Notes under the pieces: model-generated
What the model was told of the DNA's origin: nothing
Databases searched by the model: none
The model's input: only the letters and a program-made list of their open reading frames with translations
Part shown: piece after piece, positions 5,422 through 7,151 of the stretch
How positions within the stretch are numbered: the first letter of the stretch is position 1
Layout of the letters: each line of letters starts with the position of its first letter
From: Anaerolineae bacterium
Lineage (GTDB): Bacteria > Chloroflexota > Anaerolineae > Promineifilales > Promineifilaceae
Assembly: GCA_028277515.1 (NCBI GenBank)
Contig: JANQGC010000078.1
Span: 1 to 7,151 of the forward strand
Length of the DNA: 7,151 bases
Direction of reading: 5' to 3'
Program-made: the position numbers and the translations under genes

Positions 5422-5484
5422 GGCGAGACAGGCGGGATGGTTAGCCAATGGTTTCCGGCAAGATTTCGCCCCGCCTGTCCCGCC
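5422..5484. repeat. GC-rich inverted repeat with 16-bp imperfect arms
   Basis: Arm 5422-5437 (GGCGAGACAGGCGGGA) and the reverse complement of 5469-5484 (GGCGGGACAGGCGGGG) agree at 14 of 16 positions, separated by 31 nt. A second inverted pair, CTTGCCGG (5415-5422) and CCGGCAAG (5455-5462), gives a competing fold. It is clearly more GC-rich than the flanks. No transposase or target duplication was recognised. Confidence 0.6.
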
Positions 5485-5573
5485 ACTACGACAATGATCG
5501 AAGTATTGTAGAGATCGACTTTCGTGTCAACCCAAATCATGCACAACAAGTTTCGCTGGTTTGAATTTGCTGC

Positions 5574-6464
5574 TTATGGCGGTGAGGGTGACTTTGCAAA
5601 CCGGCCACTGAACAGTTCATTAGCCACGGCCGTGCCCCCCAAAATCAACGCCCCTCCGACGGCTATGCCCGGCGTCACCGGTTCCGCGAGAAAAATATAC
5701 GCCCATAACACAGCAAAAAAAGGTACCAGGTAGGTCACCGTCAAAGACTTGCTGGATCCGATCCGTTGGATCAAATGGTAGTAGAGAATAAATGCTACTG
5801 AGGTCGCCAAAACTGCCAGGGCCAATGCTATCCATAAGGCGAACGGGCTGGGGCGGCCTGGTGGGGCGGAAAATGGAATGGCGGGCAGCAAAAAAAGCCC
5901 AGCGCCGATCTGGCTGCCTGTCGTCACAGAAAGCGGCGCCACATTTCCCAATTTCTGACGCGAATAGGGCGCACCAATGGCATAGAGCAAGGCAGCGAGC
6001 AGAGTAGCCCCTACCGCCCAAAACCCCAGTTTTGATCCTCCGCCGCTATCCCAACCGATCAGCAGCACCACGCCGGCAAAACCAAGCAGAAATCCGGCGA
6101 TACGCGAGAGGGTCAGTCGCTCCCCAAGCCAAAAGTAAGCCACGACAACGCCAAACAAAGGCGTAGTCGCATTCAAAATTGACGTCAGGCCGGCCGGCAG
6201 GAAAATCGTTGCATATGCCAATAGAGTAAAAGGGACGGCCGAGTTAATAATCCCCAAGATGAACATCTCTTTCCAGTACGTTCGTAAATCACGCAGCTTG
6301 CCCATCCAGGCCAATACGGGCAACAGCAGCAGCCCTGCGACTATTACCCGAAACGTCACCAGCCAGATCGGTCCCATTTCCGGCGACGCAATCCGATAAA
6401 AAAGAAATGAAGCGCCCCAAATGGACGCTAGAAATAGCAACTCAAAAAAGTAAATCAGACTCAT
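5574..6464 (-). CDS. DMT-superfamily permease, EamA (RhaT-like) family
   Basis: This is a 296-aa inner-membrane transporter with about ten hydrophobic helices and the two-fold repeat of EamA proteins. The first half runs about 5-137 and the second about 148-283. Each half carries the typical late helix before a Gly/Glu-Pro turn: SILNATTPLFGVVVAYFWLGE at 95-115 and its counterpart TYLVPFFAVLWAYIFLAEPVT at 244-264. Such proteins export amino acids or other metabolites, but the substrate cannot be predicted. The open frame begins at ATG 6539, but the first 25 residues are polar and atypical. ATG 6464 starts exactly with the first helix (MSLIYFFELLFLASIWG) and has AGGTG 5 nt upstream, so it is preferred. 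It is transcribed alone, towards a terminator 300 bp downstream. Confidence 0.88.
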   Translation of the reverse strand: MSLIYFFELLFLASIWGASFLFYRIASPEMGPIWLVTFRVIVAGLLLLPVLAWMGKLRDLRTYWKEMFILGIINSAVPFTLLAYATIFLPAGLTSILNATTPLFGVVVAYFWLGERLTLSRIAGFLLGFAGVVLLIGWDSGGGSKLGFWAVGATLLAALLYAIGAPYSRQKLGNVAPLSVTTGSQIGAGLFLLPAIPFSAPPGRPSPFALWIALALAVLATSVAFILYYHLIQRIGSSKSLTVTYLVPFFAVLWAYIFLAEPVTPGIAVGGALILGGTAVANELFSGRFAKSPSPP

Positions 6465-6767
6465 ACATACACCTGGGTTAATTGTAAAGCCCTCATAATA
6501 ATTATGCGACCCAAAACTTGCTCTTAAGTAATTTTGCATCAGGTTTGTCTTTTTTGCTGTGGGATTTCCAGAGGTACAAGAAAATAAAATTTGAGATCCT
6601 TTTGAACGTTTACGTAACAGATTCTATTTGATTATTACGTATTTCTTTTACTTTGGAGATTCTAGAACAACTTAATCTGCATTTTTCCGTAAAGGATTGT
6701 AAGCTAGGAGAGTGCAAAATAGACACATGCACCCTTGACGAGGAGATTCAACAGGAGAACAATTCAC
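6465..6767. promoter_or_regulatory. Divergent AT-rich intergenic region between EamA and ABC genes
   Basis: No gene is supported here. Both flanking genes diverge from it, so their promoters must lie inside. Visible elements are a perfect 13-bp palindrome CATAATAATTATG (6494-6506) 30 bp before the EamA start, TTACGTAA (6610-6617), and a second TACGTA at 6636-6641, 25 bp on. A TACAAT on the minus strand near 6481-6486 could be an EamA -10 box but has no good -35. No convincing promoter could be assigned to the ABC gene. Confidence 0.5.
6494..6506. promoter_or_regulatory. 13-bp palindrome upstream of EamA
   Basis: CATAAT and ATTATG are perfect arms around one A. The position, about 30 bp upstream of the EamA ATG, suits an operator overlapping its promoter. 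AT-rich palindromes this short can also occur by chance. Confidence 0.35.
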
Positions 6768-7151
6768 ATGCCCCAACCCGCCATTCAGGTCGAAAACCTG
6801 GACAAACGCTTCAACGACATCCACGCTGTCAACGACGTTACCTTTCAGGTTGAACAAGGGGAAATCTTCAGCCTGCTCGGTCCCAACGGTGCTGGAAAAA
6901 GCACGACCATCTCTATGATTTCCGGGCTGCTTCCCCCGGATCAAGGGGATGCCTCGATCATGGGACACTCCATCAGCCGCGATGGAGCGATGGCCAAAGC
7001 GCATATTGGCGTCGTTCCGCAAGAAATCGCCCTTTACACCGATCTGACCGCACGTGAAAACCTGGAATTCTGGGGCAAAATGTATGGCCTGCGTGGCAAG
7101 CCGCTCAGCCGGCGGGTGGATGAAGTGCTGGACTTAATCGGCCTGACCGAC
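6768..7151 (+). CDS. ABC-2-type exporter ATP-binding subunit (partial, 3' cut by window)
   Basis: The first 128 codons of an ABC ATPase run off the right edge, so the gene is incomplete only because of the window. Visible parts are the aromatic A-loop region (VENLDKRF), Walker A GPNGAGKST at 38-46, and the Q-loop VVPQEIALYTDLTARENL with Q85. The signature motif and Walker B lie beyond the window. The sequence GEIFSLLGPNGAGKSTT...GLLPPDQG with EIALYTDLTARENLEFWGKMYGL is typical of CcmA/DrrA/NatA-like ATPases. These power ABC-2 permeases exporting drugs, lipids or ions; the permease gene would be expected downstream. ATG 6768 has AGGAG 10 nt upstream and the domain begins immediately, which supports this start. 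It diverges from the EamA gene. Confidence 0.93.
   Translation, partial: MPQPAIQVENLDKRFNDIHAVNDVTFQVEQGEIFSLLGPNGAGKSTTISMISGLLPPDQGDASIMGHSISRDGAMAKAHIGVVPQEIALYTDLTARENLEFWGKMYGLRGKPLSRRVDEVLDLIGLTD

Larger units (their letters stand above)
5200..5573. other. Intergenic region between EamA permease and lipoprotein genes
   Basis: No supported gene was seen. It holds a minus-strand intrinsic terminator (5252-5276) and a long GC-rich inverted repeat (5422-5437 with 5469-5484). A 95-codon minus-strand frame from 5394 runs through the terminator, the R2 repeat and into the lipoprotein gene, and its composition is not protein-like. The EamA transcript would carry about 300 nt of untranslated 3' sequence if it stops at the terminator. 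Confidence 0.6.

Noticed and set aside
6465..6539. Longer EamA start at ATG 6539
   Set aside because: The extra 25 residues are polar and not EamA-like. ATG 6464 has AGGTG at good spacing and begins at the first membrane helix.
6653..6853. 66-codon plus-strand frame containing DCKLGECKIDTC, which could pass for a Cys-rich precursor peptide
   Set aside because: It needs a TTG start, overlaps the first 86 bases of the ABC ATPase in another frame and is far from the MNIO gene on the other strand.

Overview
The window looks like a piece of a Chloroflexota-type genome (Anaerolineae/Caldilineae-like). This is an inference from the moderate GC content, a lipoprotein with a Pro/Thr-rich linker, and gaps rich in short palindromic repeats. 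No rRNA or other marker gene is present to fix the taxonomy. Six complete genes lie on the minus strand and one partial gene on the plus strand at the right edge. No tRNA, rRNA, CRISPR array or transposase was seen.

Right to left along the minus strand, the core is a co-directional cluster: a TetR-family regulator (4519-3812), an alpha/beta hydrolase of the FrsA/pseudooxynicotine-hydrolase type (3764-2595), an MFS exporter-like permease (2515-1187) and a DUF692/MNIO-type TIM-barrel metalloenzyme (1171-383). Gaps are 47, 79 and 15 bp. The cluster is headed by a strong sigma70-like promoter whose -10 box sits 6 bp from the TetR ATG, so the message is probably leaderless. Two tandem palindromic operators (TAGACC-N4-GGTCTA type) cover the -35/-10 spacer. 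The simplest reading is a self-repressed, ligand-inducible operon that modifies or hydrolyses a compound and exports it, with an unusual iron-enzyme-family member at its end. The permease carries a Cys-containing C-terminal tail (CG...CG), and its TGA stop is in frame with the MNIO gene 15 bp downstream.

Upstream of this cluster lie a small lipoprotein gene (5123-4593) and, after a 450-bp gap with an intrinsic terminator, a DMT/EamA permease (6464-5574). A 303-bp AT-rich divergent region separates EamA from the start of an ABC-2-type exporter ATPase (6768 onward, cut by the window end).

The gaps are unusually structured. Two related elements at 13-74 and 5143-5199, in the same orientation and 5.1 kb apart, bracket the operon plus the lipoprotein gene. 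Each can fold into an outer stem with two internal hairpins, and one hairpin shows compensatory base-pair changes between the copies. A 17-bp direct repeat (144-160, 289-305) shares their GCGGTTAC-like end. Further near-perfect palindromes sit on either side of the hydrolase gene.
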